Source of the DNA: Treponema sp. UBA7590
GTDB taxonomy: Bacteria; Spirochaetota; Spirochaetia; Treponematales; Treponemataceae
Assembly: GCA_002478955.1 (NCBI GenBank)
Contig: DLKK01000090.1
Coordinates: 59,562-123,561 of the forward strand
DNA: 64,000 nucleotides
Direction of reading: 5' to 3'
The notes below the pieces were generated by a model. That model worked only from the letters and a program-made list of their open reading frames with translations. It had not been told where the DNA came from and did not search any database. How positions within the stretch are numbered: position 1 is the stretch's first letter; every line of letters begins with the position of its first letter. Shown here one piece after another: positions 7,253 to 15,181 of the stretch. Both the position numbers and the translations under genes were made by a program.

Positions 7253-8737
7253 ATGTCACATAAAACTATAGAAGAACTGAATAAGATTGCCGAAGAAGAA
7301 CTGGCAAAAATTCAAGGAAAAGAACTTACAAATAAAGACCGGATGGCGATTCCGCAGCAGGAAATGCCTAGCCGTGAACCAAAAGAACGTGCCCGACAAA
7401 TGGCAGAAGTTGCGCTTGGTTACACAGAGGCTCAGGCAATTGTTGAGGCAAACCGATGTCTTCAGTGCAAAAATATGCCTTGTATAAATGGATGTCCTGT
7501 TGGCGTAAAAATCCCGCAGTTTATTGCAAAAATTGCCCAGAAAGATTTTAAGGGCGCGGTTGACACAATCAAGGAAACTTCGTTGCTTCCTGCAATTTGT
7601 GGTCGTGTTTGTCCGCAGGAAAAACAGTGCCAGGGACAGTGCACGGTTGGAAAGGTTTACAAGTCTGCTGAAAAAGCTGTTTCAATCGGCCGTTTGGAAC
7701 GATTTGTTGCCGACTGGGAACGCGAAAACAATAAAGTTACAATGCCGGAAATTGCTCCAAAAACAGGAAAAAAAGTTGCCGTTATTGGTGCAGGTCCTGC
7801 AGGACTTACTGTTGCCGCTGATTGTGCGCGAGCCGGTCACGATGTTACTGTTTTTGAGGCATTCCACAAAGCCGGTGGCGTTATGATGTATGGAATTCCT
7901 GAATTCCGACTTCCAAAGGCAATTGTTCAGAACGAAATTGATAACCTTAAAAAAATGGGCGTTAAGTTTGAGCTGAATTTCCTTGTTGGCCGAACAGACA
8001 CTTTGGATCAGCTTTTGAACGAAAAAGGATTTGACGCAGCCTTTGTTGGAACTGGCGCAGGTCTTCCAAAATTCATGAAAATTCCTGGTGAAAATTTAAT
8101 CGGTGTTTTCAGTGCGAACGAATATCTTACACGCGCAAATTTGATGAAAGGCTACGACAAGGAACACGCGGCAACTCCAATTTACGAGGCGAAGCACGTT
8201 GTTGTATGCGGCGCAGGAAACGTTGCGATGGACGCGGCGCGAATGGCTTTCCGGCTTGGAGCAGAACAGGTTGATATTGTTTACCGCCGAACACGCAAGG
8301 AAATGCCGGCTCGTCTGGAAGAAATCGCGCATGCGGAAGAAGAAGGCGTAAACTTTAGATTCCTTGAAAATCCGGTTGAAGTTTTGGGAAACGAGGAAGG
8401 ACGCGTTTGCGGCGTAAAGGTTTTGTCTTATGAGCTTGGCGAACCGGACGCTTCTGGCCGACGCTCGCCGGTTGCAATTCCTGGCAGTGAGCACGAGATT
8501 GCCTGCGATGCAATGATTGTTGCTCTTGGAAACGGTTCAAATCCGCTGCTTGTAAAAACAACTCCGGGCTTGAATCAGGACGCAAAAGGTCACATTGCGG
8601 TTGATGAAAAACAGGCAACTAGCAAAGCCAAAGTTTGGGCCGGCGGAGACATTGTTCTTGGCGCGGCAACTGTAATTCTTGCGATGGGCGAAGGACGAAA
8701 AGCCGCCGCAGGAATCAACGAATATCTGGCGAAATAA
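7253..8737 (+). CDS. nfnB: NfnB / NADPH-ferredoxin transhydrogenase large subunit (GltD-like)
   Basis: 494 residues. N-terminal ferredoxin-like part with CLQCKNMPCINGCP (~70-83) and CGRVCPQEKQCQGQC (~120-134) for two [4Fe-4S] clusters; first dinucleotide-binding motif VAVIGAGPAGL (~175-185) for FAD; second VVVCGAGNVAMDAA (~315-328) for NADPH; C-terminal GGDIVLGAATVILAMGEGRKAA closing the FAD site. This is the glutamate-synthase small-subunit fold. With NfnA alongside and no large glutamate synthase subunit in the window, NfnB is preferred over GltD. ATG 7253 is 6 bp after GGAG; an in-frame TTG at 7241 overlaps that site. Confidence 0.9.
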   Translation: MSHKTIEELNKIAEEELAKIQGKELTNKDRMAIPQQEMPSREPKERARQMAEVALGYTEAQAIVEANRCLQCKNMPCINGCPVGVKIPQFIAKIAQKDFKGAVDTIKETSLLPAICGRVCPQEKQCQGQCTVGKVYKSAEKAVSIGRLERFVADWERENNKVTMPEIAPKTGKKVAVIGAGPAGLTVAADCARAGHDVTVFEAFHKAGGVMMYGIPEFRLPKAIVQNEIDNLKKMGVKFELNFLVGRTDTLDQLLNEKGFDAAFVGTGAGLPKFMKIPGENLIGVFSANEYLTRANLMKGYDKEHAATPIYEAKHVVVCGAGNVAMDAARMAFRLGAEQVDIVYRRTRKEMPARLEEIAHAEEEGVNFRFLENPVEVLGNEEGRVCGVKVLSYELGEPDASGRRSPVAIPGSEHEIACDAMIVALGNGSNPLLVKTTPGLNQDAKGHIAVDEKQATSKAKVWAGGDIVLGAATVILAMGEGRKAAAGINEYLAK

Positions 8738-8840
8738 AAAACGGGCAAGGGATTGTAGTGGCGGCGTAGCCGTTCAAAAGTGGCGATTGAGCTTGTCGAA
8801 ATGCCGCTTTTGAATGAGAACCACGAAAAGCCCGGTTTTT
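8736..8840 (+). terminator. Nested long stem-loop ending in a T-run, after nfnB
   Basis: CGGGC (8742-8746) pairs with GCCCG near 8830, GTGG (8758-8761) with CCAC (8821-8824), and TTCAAAAGTGGC (8773-8784) with GCCGCTTTTGAA (8803-8814). The loop holds TTGAGCTTGTCGAAATG (8787-8803), shared with 7219-7235. A TTTTT run closes it, so it may work as terminator as well as being a dispersed repeat. Confidence 0.65.
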
Positions 8841-8972
8841 GCGCAAGCAAAAATGACCCAAAATAAAGATAAAATGAAAATAGAATGACTGGAGCTTTTT
8901 ATGGCTTCGGTTATTTTTTTGTATTATTTGAAGAAAACTTAAATTTCTGCAGAAAAATTCCGATAAAAAAGT

Positions 8973-9905
8973 ATGGCTCAGAATAAAAATAATAAACCGA
9001 ACAGTGGACTTTATGTGGCTGTTTTTTTTGTACTTGTGATATTGATTGTTATTATGTTCTTTGTGAAAAAGGACAATATTGTTTCTAATCTGAAAAAAAC
9101 TAATTTTTTTGAACGAGTTGGTGTTGCAACGCCTGAATTTGTGGAAAAACATCCGGTTAAGCCAGAAAAAACGGTGACCGATGATATTGAAATTGATTTG
9201 ATGGATGATTCGGCCGGGCAAAATGATTCTAAAGCTGGAAAATCTGAGGAAAATGAGAAAAATACTTCATCTTCTGCTTCTGATGTGAAGAAAAATGAGA
9301 ATTTGGTTCAGCAAGCGGAAAATTCTCAAAATCAAAATGAAAAAAATGCGGAAAAATCTGAAGAAGTGAAAAATTCTTCTGCGATGCCGGACGGAACTGC
9401 TGGAAAAACTGAAAAATCTGAAAATGTGGCAAAGAATTCTGTGCCGCAAAAAACTGTTTCTGCTGAAAAAAATCCTGCTGCCACAACGGCAACACGTACC
9501 ACCACTTTGTATTTTGTTTCAATCGGTGCGGATGGCTCTGTGAACCGGCAGGCTGTGAAACGTCAGCTTGCAAGAAGTGATTCTCCGCTGACGGATGCGA
9601 TAAAAGCTTTGCTGGCAGGTCCTGTTCCTGGCGAAAAAAATGCGATGAGTCTTATTCCTGCTGGTTCAAGACTGATTGGTGCAAGCGTAAAAGATGGCGT
9701 TGCAACTTTGAATTTCAATGAAAATTTTGAGTTCAATACTTATGGTGTAGAGGGAAGTATTGGTCAGCTTATGCAGATTGTGTACACAGCGACCGAATTC
9801 AGCACTGTAAAGAGCGTGCAGTTTTTGATTGAAGGCGAGAAAAAAGAATATCTAGGTTCTGAAGGTCAGTGGATTGGAACTCCATTGGCGCGCAGTTCAT
9901 TTTAG
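8973..9905 (+). CDS. Membrane-anchored GerMN-domain protein
   Basis: 310 residues. One transmembrane helix at ~14-31 (YVAVFFVLVILIVIMFFV), then a low-complexity Lys/Glu/Ser/Asn linker (~60-170), then a GerMN domain (~175-305) recognised from LYFVSIGADG, LLAGPVPGEK, IPAGSRLIGASVKDGVATLNFNENF and a closing VQFLIEG. GerMN domains occur in spore germination protein GerM and in lipoproteins and cell-wall-associated proteins of non-sporulating bacteria; the role here is unknown and probably periplasmic. No clear ribosome site. Its stop overlaps the 3' end of the convergent gene by 9 bp. Confidence 0.8.
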   Translation: MAQNKNNKPNSGLYVAVFFVLVILIVIMFFVKKDNIVSNLKKTNFFERVGVATPEFVEKHPVKPEKTVTDDIEIDLMDDSAGQNDSKAGKSEENEKNTSSSASDVKKNENLVQQAENSQNQNEKNAEKSEEVKNSSAMPDGTAGKTEKSENVAKNSVPQKTVSAEKNPAATTATRTTTLYFVSIGADGSVNRQAVKRQLARSDSPLTDAIKALLAGPVPGEKNAMSLIPAGSRLIGASVKDGVATLNFNENFEFNTYGVEGSIGQLMQIVYTATEFSTVKSVQFLIEGEKKEYLGSEGQWIGTPLARSSF

Positions 9906-10994
9906 ATTCGGTTTAGGCGATTGTTGTGGTAAAAACGACTCGATTATCTCGTCGAAGTATTTTGAATTTTTTTTGTATATATCATTGAAAACTGAAAGCG
10001 AGCAATAAGAAATCTGCTGATTTTTTGGATTTGTTTCAAATTTTTTGAGAGCTGTTATCACGTTTCCAGTCTGAAAGTCGTAATAATTCGCCTTGAAAGT
10101 GTTTGCTTTGAATTCCATGTTGCTGAAATCAAGATAATTTTCTTCGGAACTTAAAAGAAATTGCCTTTTTATGAAATTCAAGTTTTTTTCGGGCGTTGAA
10201 GTTTCTAAGAAGACAGCAAAATCGTCAAGTGTGAACATATTTTCTGCCGGACGATTCCAGTCTGCGCAGATGACATATTTATTGCCTGTTGTCTCGTTTT
10301 TGATTTCAATCTGTTCCGCTTTTCTGTTGATTTTTGCCTTATGCGTTTTTGCCTTGAAATTTTCTGGAAAACCTTTGAAATTTTCAAAACTTTTGTCGTC
10401 TGTTGAATTTATTCGCCCAATTGTCGCGACTGAAAATACATTTTTTGCATCGTCCTGGTTGTAAATTGACTCAATGTTGAAAAATGGAATTATTGTGTTC
10501 CAGTTGATTTTAACAGAACCGCCAAACTGCGCAAAATCTTCGTCGGAGGCGATTTTTCCTGAAAATTCGAGTTCGTCTTGCGTGCCGGATAAAACGTTGT
10601 TTTCCACAAGCTTTATTCGGCGCGCGCTGAATTCGTAGAGCAAATCATGGATGTAGTTTACAATTTTTAAATCTTCTTCTGTCAAAAGCTGAATGTTCAG
10701 GACTTTTTCGCCGGTGAACTCAAAGTGATTTGCTGTTGGATTTATTGTAAAAAAAATCTGAATTTCTTTTTGCGGAAGTTTTGATTTTTTGTCAGCTGGT
10801 GCAAAATATCGGGCGGAATAAGTCTGTGGATCGTAAATCAAAAATCCGATGTAGCTTTCTCGTTCGAATGTAAAATCGCGGTAGTAAACGTATTCCCCGG
10901 AACGGTCTGGAACGACTGGCGCAAATCCTGGAAGCGCAAAAACGGATGAAAGAGAAATCAATAATGCTGCAAAAAGAATAAAAAGTTTTTTCAT
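9897..10994 (-). CDS. Exported protein of unknown function
   Basis: 365 residues. Signal peptide ~1-20 (KKLFILFAALLISLSSVFA). The rest is soluble, rich in Asn, Phe and Lys, with no domain I recognise and no lipobox Cys. The longer open frame (to 11117) extends through hairpin repeat C; the ATG at 10994 begins a proper signal peptide and is the better start, although no strong ribosome site is visible. Located downstream of proS on the same strand with repeat C between them, and overlapping the GerMN gene tail to tail by 9 bp. Confidence 0.7.
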   Translation of the reverse strand: MKKLFILFAALLISLSSVFALPGFAPVVPDRSGEYVYYRDFTFERESYIGFLIYDPQTYSARYFAPADKKSKLPQKEIQIFFTINPTANHFEFTGEKVLNIQLLTEEDLKIVNYIHDLLYEFSARRIKLVENNVLSGTQDELEFSGKIASDEDFAQFGGSVKINWNTIIPFFNIESIYNQDDAKNVFSVATIGRINSTDDKSFENFKGFPENFKAKTHKAKINRKAEQIEIKNETTGNKYVICADWNRPAENMFTLDDFAVFLETSTPEKNLNFIKRQFLLSSEENYLDFSNMEFKANTFKANYYDFQTGNVITALKKFETNPKNQQISYCSLSVFNDIYKKNSKYFDEIIESFLPQQSPKPNLK

Positions 10995-11008
10995 TTGTAA
11001 TCCAAAGT

Positions 11009-11200
11009 TGAATTTTGAGTTTTTTATAAATTCCGAAAAATCGCTTTCAGCAGTTTTCCGATTTGTTCCAGATGGTTGGGCTCGTGCTTCGCTTGTAAAG
11101 ATTCGGGTGCTACGCACTTTAATTGGTTCAATCGCCCAAAATCTTCACAAATCGTAAATCTGCCTACGCTTTTATTTTTTTTCCAAAAACTCAAAATTCA
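11009..11200 (+). repeat. Long-hairpin repeat element, copy C (192 bp)
   Basis: Outer arms TGAATTTTGAGTTTTT near 11009-11025 and 11185-11200 form a perfect 16-bp inverted repeat. Inner arms 11050-11065 and 11148-11163 pair with two mismatches. Compensating changes against copies A/B: AGAT/ATCT here versus AGAC/GTCT there, and TTGGGC/GCCCAA versus TTGTGCG/CGCACAA in B. Starts 4 bp beyond the proS stop. The core reads in the plus direction, opposite to flanking genes, unlike copies A and B. Confidence 0.86.
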
Positions 11201-11204
11201 GATT

Positions 11205-13016
11205 TTAGTTGTTCAAAGCAGCAAGTTCGGCTTCAACAATCTTTTTGACTTCTGAAGTTGCGTTTTCTGCAGGAATAAGTTTCGCTTCCGGTTCTTTGCG
11301 GAGTTTAATTTCCACATTCGGAAGATTTTTTTCGCCTACAACCACGCGGACAGGAATTCCTATAAGGTCAAAATCCTTGAATTTTACGCCTGGTCGTTCA
11401 TTTCGGTCGTCAAGAAGAACTTCGATTCCTGCGTCAGAAAGTTCGTTGTAAAGTTTATCGGCAACTTCTTTCATTATTCCGTCGTATTTTACAGGGACGA
11501 TTACAACCTGGAATGGAGCGACTGTCATTGGCCAGATGATTCCGTTTTCGTCGTGGTAAGCTTCTATGATGCTTGCCAAAGTTCTGTCTACCCCGATTCC
11601 GTAGCAGCCCATTGTTGGAGTTACAGGTTTTGCGTTCTGGTCAAGGAACGAAACGTTCATTGCTTTTGTGTATTTGTAGCCAAGTTTAAAGATATGGCCG
11701 AGCTCGTTTCCTTTTTTCATGTAGAATGTTCCGCCACATTCAGGGCATTTGTCTCCGGCTTTGCATGTTCGCACATCCGCTGTCATGAATGGAGTGTAGT
11801 CGCGGCCAGGTTCAATGTGTTTCAGGTGGAAACCTTTTTTGCCAGCTCCGCCTATGCAGTCGTGCATTGAAAGTGTTGATTCATCTGCCAAAACAGGGAT
11901 TTTGATTCCGATTGGACCAACGAATCCGTGCGGCGCGCCTGAATATTTTAAAACGTCTTCATCGCTTGCAAGTTCCGAGCCGCTTGCCTTTAAGACTGAG
12001 GCAAGTTTTGTTTCGTTTACGTCAAGGTCGCCACGAATCAGAACGCACCAGAATGTTTCCGGATAATAAGTTTGTCCGCCTTCTGTGACAGTTTTTGCAT
12101 TTTTGTATTCTTCGTTCGCAGAAAGGTTGATTCCGCAGTTGTAAACTTTGTAAATCAATGCTTTTAGGAATGTTGAAGATTTCTGGTTAAAGAATTTTTC
12201 CATATCTTCAATTGAAAAAACGTTCGGAGTCGCAACTTTTTCTGTTGAAAGGTCTGTTTTTTTCTGTGGTTCGCCATTTGAGTCCAAAGCAGTTTCTTTT
12301 TTGCAAGAAGCTTTTTCAACGTTTGCGGCATAATCGCAGTTAGGGCAGAGCAAAAGTGTGTCGTCTCCAACTTCGCTTTCAACCATAAATTCTTCAGAGC
12401 CGGAGCCGCCCATTGCGCCTGTGTCAGCTTTTACAGAAATTGTCTTAAGACCGAGCCGTTTAAAAATTCTTCGGTAAGCGGCTGCTGTATTGTTGTAAGA
12501 TTCATCCAGAGACTCGTCATTTTCGTCAAAGGAATAAGCGTCCATCATGATGAATTCGCGTCCGCGCATTACGCCGTATCTTGGGCGGATTTCATCGCGG
12601 TATTTTGTGTTGATTTGATAAACTAAAAATGGAAGCTGTTTATAAGAAGAAAGTCCGTCGCGCATAAGTGCGGTGAATGCTTCTTCCGCAGTTGGTGAAA
12701 CAACCATATCTTGTCCGCCGCGGTTCTGTGCTTTCAGCATTTCATCGTGCATTTTGTCCCAGCGGCCAGATTCTTTCCACAAGTCTCCTGGCTGAATAAC
12801 TGTTGGTTTCATTTCAAGCCAGCCGGATTTGTCCAATTCCTCGCGGATAATTGACTGAAGTTTTTTTAGCGAGCGAAAACCTAGCGGCATATAAGCGTAA
12901 AGTCCGTTTCCAAGTTTTCGGAGCATGCCGCTTCTCATCATTAATTTGTGGCTGGCGATTACAGCATCATTTGGAGCGTCGCGCAGTGTTGAAATAATAA
13001 ATTTTGAAACTTTCAT
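11205..13016 (-). CDS. proS: Prolyl-tRNA synthetase, bacterial type with editing insertion
   Basis: 603 residues. Class II synthetase charging tRNA-Pro. Motif 2 region (YRDEIRPRYGVMRGREFIMMDAYSFD, ~137-162 with Arg/Glu pair) and motif 3 (MGCYGIGVDRTLASIIE, ~455-471) are clear. Between them lies the long INS editing domain (~225-400) that hydrolyses Ala-tRNA-Pro, and the C-terminal anticodon-binding domain (VVIVPVKYDG onward). Length matches the prokaryote-like form with INS. Start ATG 13016 preceded by AAGGAA, about 12 bp away. Follows the DAACS transporter on the same strand (62-bp gap) and is followed by hairpin repeat C. Confidence 0.96.
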   Translation of the reverse strand: MKVSKFIISTLRDAPNDAVIASHKLMMRSGMLRKLGNGLYAYMPLGFRSLKKLQSIIREELDKSGWLEMKPTVIQPGDLWKESGRWDKMHDEMLKAQNRGGQDMVVSPTAEEAFTALMRDGLSSYKQLPFLVYQINTKYRDEIRPRYGVMRGREFIMMDAYSFDENDESLDESYNNTAAAYRRIFKRLGLKTISVKADTGAMGGSGSEEFMVESEVGDDTLLLCPNCDYAANVEKASCKKETALDSNGEPQKKTDLSTEKVATPNVFSIEDMEKFFNQKSSTFLKALIYKVYNCGINLSANEEYKNAKTVTEGGQTYYPETFWCVLIRGDLDVNETKLASVLKASGSELASDEDVLKYSGAPHGFVGPIGIKIPVLADESTLSMHDCIGGAGKKGFHLKHIEPGRDYTPFMTADVRTCKAGDKCPECGGTFYMKKGNELGHIFKLGYKYTKAMNVSFLDQNAKPVTPTMGCYGIGVDRTLASIIEAYHDENGIIWPMTVAPFQVVIVPVKYDGIMKEVADKLYNELSDAGIEVLLDDRNERPGVKFKDFDLIGIPVRVVVGEKNLPNVEIKLRKEPEAKLIPAENATSEVKKIVEAELAALNN

Positions 13017-13078
13017 TTTATATTTTTCCTTAAATAAAATTTTCTTTTTGATTGAATTGAATCATTTTGAGTCAATTT

Positions 13079-14308
13079 TTAAATAAAGTGATTGATTCCG
13101 TGGTGTTCAATAAGTTTTGTCTTTACAGCCACAATATAACTTCCGAACATTGCGGTCAAAGCATCAAATGCGGCTGCAAAAGAACAGATTATTGGTGCTG
13201 CCGGTTTCAGCAAAAGGAATCCAGTTTCAAAGCCTTTGCTGTAAAGCGTGCAAAGGACTGTAAGAGAAATAAACGCACCGCCTGCCGGGAAACCTCCAAG
13301 CAAGAATGAAATTCCGAACGAAGTGAATAAAATCCACAAAATATCTGTGACTGGAATTGGCAATGAAGAATAAGAGCGCCAAATCATTATAAATCCAATA
13401 GTTGTTACAAGTGCAGAGCCACCACGCGCAAAAATTGTAAAAATCGGGTGGACTGTTCCATTTATTCGTCTGCGGATTCCAAGACTTTCCTTGCCGTGAC
13501 GGATATTTATTAAAAGCGTGAAATTTGAATCTCCGCTAAAGAATGAGGCAATAAGCGAGCAGAGTGAAGCGTAAAGAATTCTGTATGGATGCGGATCGTG
13601 GCAAAGGTAGCGTATTATCAGCGGATAAATTACGCCAGCCACAAGAATCAGGTCGACCAGAAACATTATAATCATCGGGGTAAAAACGCCGCTCATAATT
13701 ATTGATTTGAACTGAACTGTCCAGTAGCAGAGAATCGCAATCATTCCGTAGGCAAGAAATTCCGTAAAGATGATTCCAATATTGTACATCAGCTTTGAAA
13801 GTGAATCCGCCAAAGTTGTTATCGGTCTGAAAAGAACAGGATCAGAAGTTGAGGCACAACCGATTAAAAGCGCAAAAAAGTATGCTGAAAAAATAAAAGT
13901 TCCGTTGTTCAAACTTTCAAATGCTGAGTAAGGAAACATGGCCCTGAAAAGTTTTTCTACATTCAGAGAAGTTGCTTCTGACACGTTTTCAACTGTAATC
14001 GGAATTCGCGGAAGTTTTACCACAAGAATTGAAATAAGTCCAACAACAGTAAGGATTAAAGATGAGACTGCAATTACCGAGCCGGTCCATACAGCGGTTT
14101 TTACAAGAAGATGATTTTCCCGCAGTTTATTGAAGGCAATGATTCCGGCAAAAAAGATTACAGGAATAACCATGTAGCGCCCGAAGCGGATGACAATTTC
14201 TGTAAGAAAATTTATTGCGCTAGCCACTGTCGGATTGCTGACAGGAAGAATCAATGCGCAGATGATTCCAAAAATTGCTGCAAAAAGATATTTAATCCAA
14301 ACTTTCAT
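13079..14308 (-). CDS. Dicarboxylate/amino acid:cation symporter (DAACS family)
   Basis: 409 residues, about eight hydrophobic segments plus two re-entrant loops. Family hallmarks: a Ser-rich hairpin region (SLCSLIASFFSGDSNFTLLINI, ~240-265), then an ARGGSALVTTIGF segment and the C-terminal LGGFPAGGAF loop. Imports anionic amino acids or C4-dicarboxylates with Na+ or H+; the exact substrate is not predictable here. The TATAAT on the minus strand (plus 14318-14323) ends 9 bp from the ATG, so the mRNA leader would be very short. Divergent from the gene at 14373. Confidence 0.85.
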   Translation of the reverse strand: MKVWIKYLFAAIFGIICALILPVSNPTVASAINFLTEIVIRFGRYMVIPVIFFAGIIAFNKLRENHLLVKTAVWTGSVIAVSSLILTVVGLISILVVKLPRIPITVENVSEATSLNVEKLFRAMFPYSAFESLNNGTFIFSAYFFALLIGCASTSDPVLFRPITTLADSLSKLMYNIGIIFTEFLAYGMIAILCYWTVQFKSIIMSGVFTPMIIMFLVDLILVAGVIYPLIIRYLCHDPHPYRILYASLCSLIASFFSGDSNFTLLINIRHGKESLGIRRRINGTVHPIFTIFARGGSALVTTIGFIMIWRSYSSLPIPVTDILWILFTSFGISFLLGGFPAGGAFISLTVLCTLYSKGFETGFLLLKPAAPIICSFAAAFDALTAMFGSYIVAVKTKLIEHHGINHFI

Positions 14309-14360
14309 AGTAAAAAAATTATATCATAACGGCGTATTTCGTAAAAGTATGTGATTGTGT

Positions 14361-14366
14361 TATAAT
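14361..14366 (+). promoter_or_regulatory. Extended -10 giving a leaderless mRNA for the gene at 14373
   Basis: TGT-TATAAT with only 6 bp between the hexamer and the ATG; the predicted transcription start is the A of the ATG. Confidence 0.6.
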
Positions 14367-14372
14367 TTAAGT

Positions 14373-15101
14373 ATGGGAAAGAATATTTTTATTGCAGGAA
14401 AAGAACTTCCGTCTGTTGCAGATTTTGCGGATGGTTTTGTCATAAAAGAAAATAATGTTGCGCTTGCGCTATCTGATGAAGAGAAAAACGCTCCTTCTGG
14501 CGTTAAAGTGATTGACTGGCGGCGAGGTTCTGGTGTTGCGGCAAGGGCTGCTGTGATTCAGGCTGAGACAGAAATCGGTCCGGTTGATGATTTTATTCTT
14601 TATTATGATTCTGCGTTTTATTCAGCGGTTTTTAATGATTTTTCAACAGAAAATTGCGCGGAATCTTGCGACACTTTGATTTCTTCGTACCAGTTTCTTG
14701 CGCTGGAAATAATGAATCGTGTAAAACAGCGCAAATCCAAAAGCAGGATTGTTTTTGCGCTGAAAGCCCAGCCGACGGAAAAAGACGTGATTCTTTCCCC
14801 GAATCTTAAGAGTTTTGTGCAAAATCCGTCAAATGCGTTTGTTGCTGCCGGAGAAGCTGCCTTTGCGACTTTTGCTGAAAATGTGGCTGCAGCTTCAATT
14901 GATGACGAAAATCTTTCGGTGCTTCTTGTTGCTGGCGATGACCAGAATGAAGTTATGCACAAGGATTCGCTGTTTTCAGCATGGTTGAATGGTTATATTC
15001 TTGCTTTGGATGAGCTGAAAAATAAAAATTCGGCGAAAAATATTACAACCTGGGTAAAAGCTGGTGCGAAAAATCCGGGCGGTTTTTCTTTGTTCAAATA
15101 G
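14373..15101 (+). CDS. Conserved-looking cytoplasmic protein, SDR-like Rossmann fold suspected
   Basis: About 242 residues, soluble. The pattern of strands and helices (VIDWRRGSG, PVDDFILYYDS, SRIVFALKA, then a long helix with FAENVAAASIDDENLSVLLVAGDD) resembles a short-chain dehydrogenase fold, but neither the TGxxxGxG dinucleotide motif nor the YxxxK catalytic pair is present. It is therefore either a degenerate SDR or something else; I cannot give a function. Start ATG 14373 lies directly after a -10 element, with no ribosome site; an upstream in-frame ATG at 14355 would precede the promoter. Followed by the HDOD gene on the same strand. Confidence 0.55.
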   Translation: MGKNIFIAGKELPSVADFADGFVIKENNVALALSDEEKNAPSGVKVIDWRRGSGVAARAAVIQAETEIGPVDDFILYYDSAFYSAVFNDFSTENCAESCDTLISSYQFLALEIMNRVKQRKSKSRIVFALKAQPTEKDVILSPNLKSFVQNPSNAFVAAGEAAFATFAENVAAASIDDENLSVLLVAGDDQNEVMHKDSLFSAWLNGYILALDELKNKNSAKNITTWVKAGAKNPGGFSLFK

Positions 15102-15181
15102 GTCTTTTTTAATCTGATTTTTTTTTGTATCATAAAAAGGCGTTTTTAACAAAAGCAAATAAAACTGAACTAGAGAAGTTT

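Noticed and set aside
8355..8618. Long antisense open frames inside nfnB and other genes
   Set aside because: They are shadows of strongly coding frames with clear family motifs and have no ribosome sites.
10995..11117. Upstream extension of the exported unknown at 9897
   Set aside because: The added residues are translated repeat C sequence; the ATG at 10994 starts a proper signal peptide.
389..11200. Integron attC interpretation of the long hairpins
   Set aside because: No GTTRRRY/RYYYAAC core sites, no tandem array and no integrase in the window.
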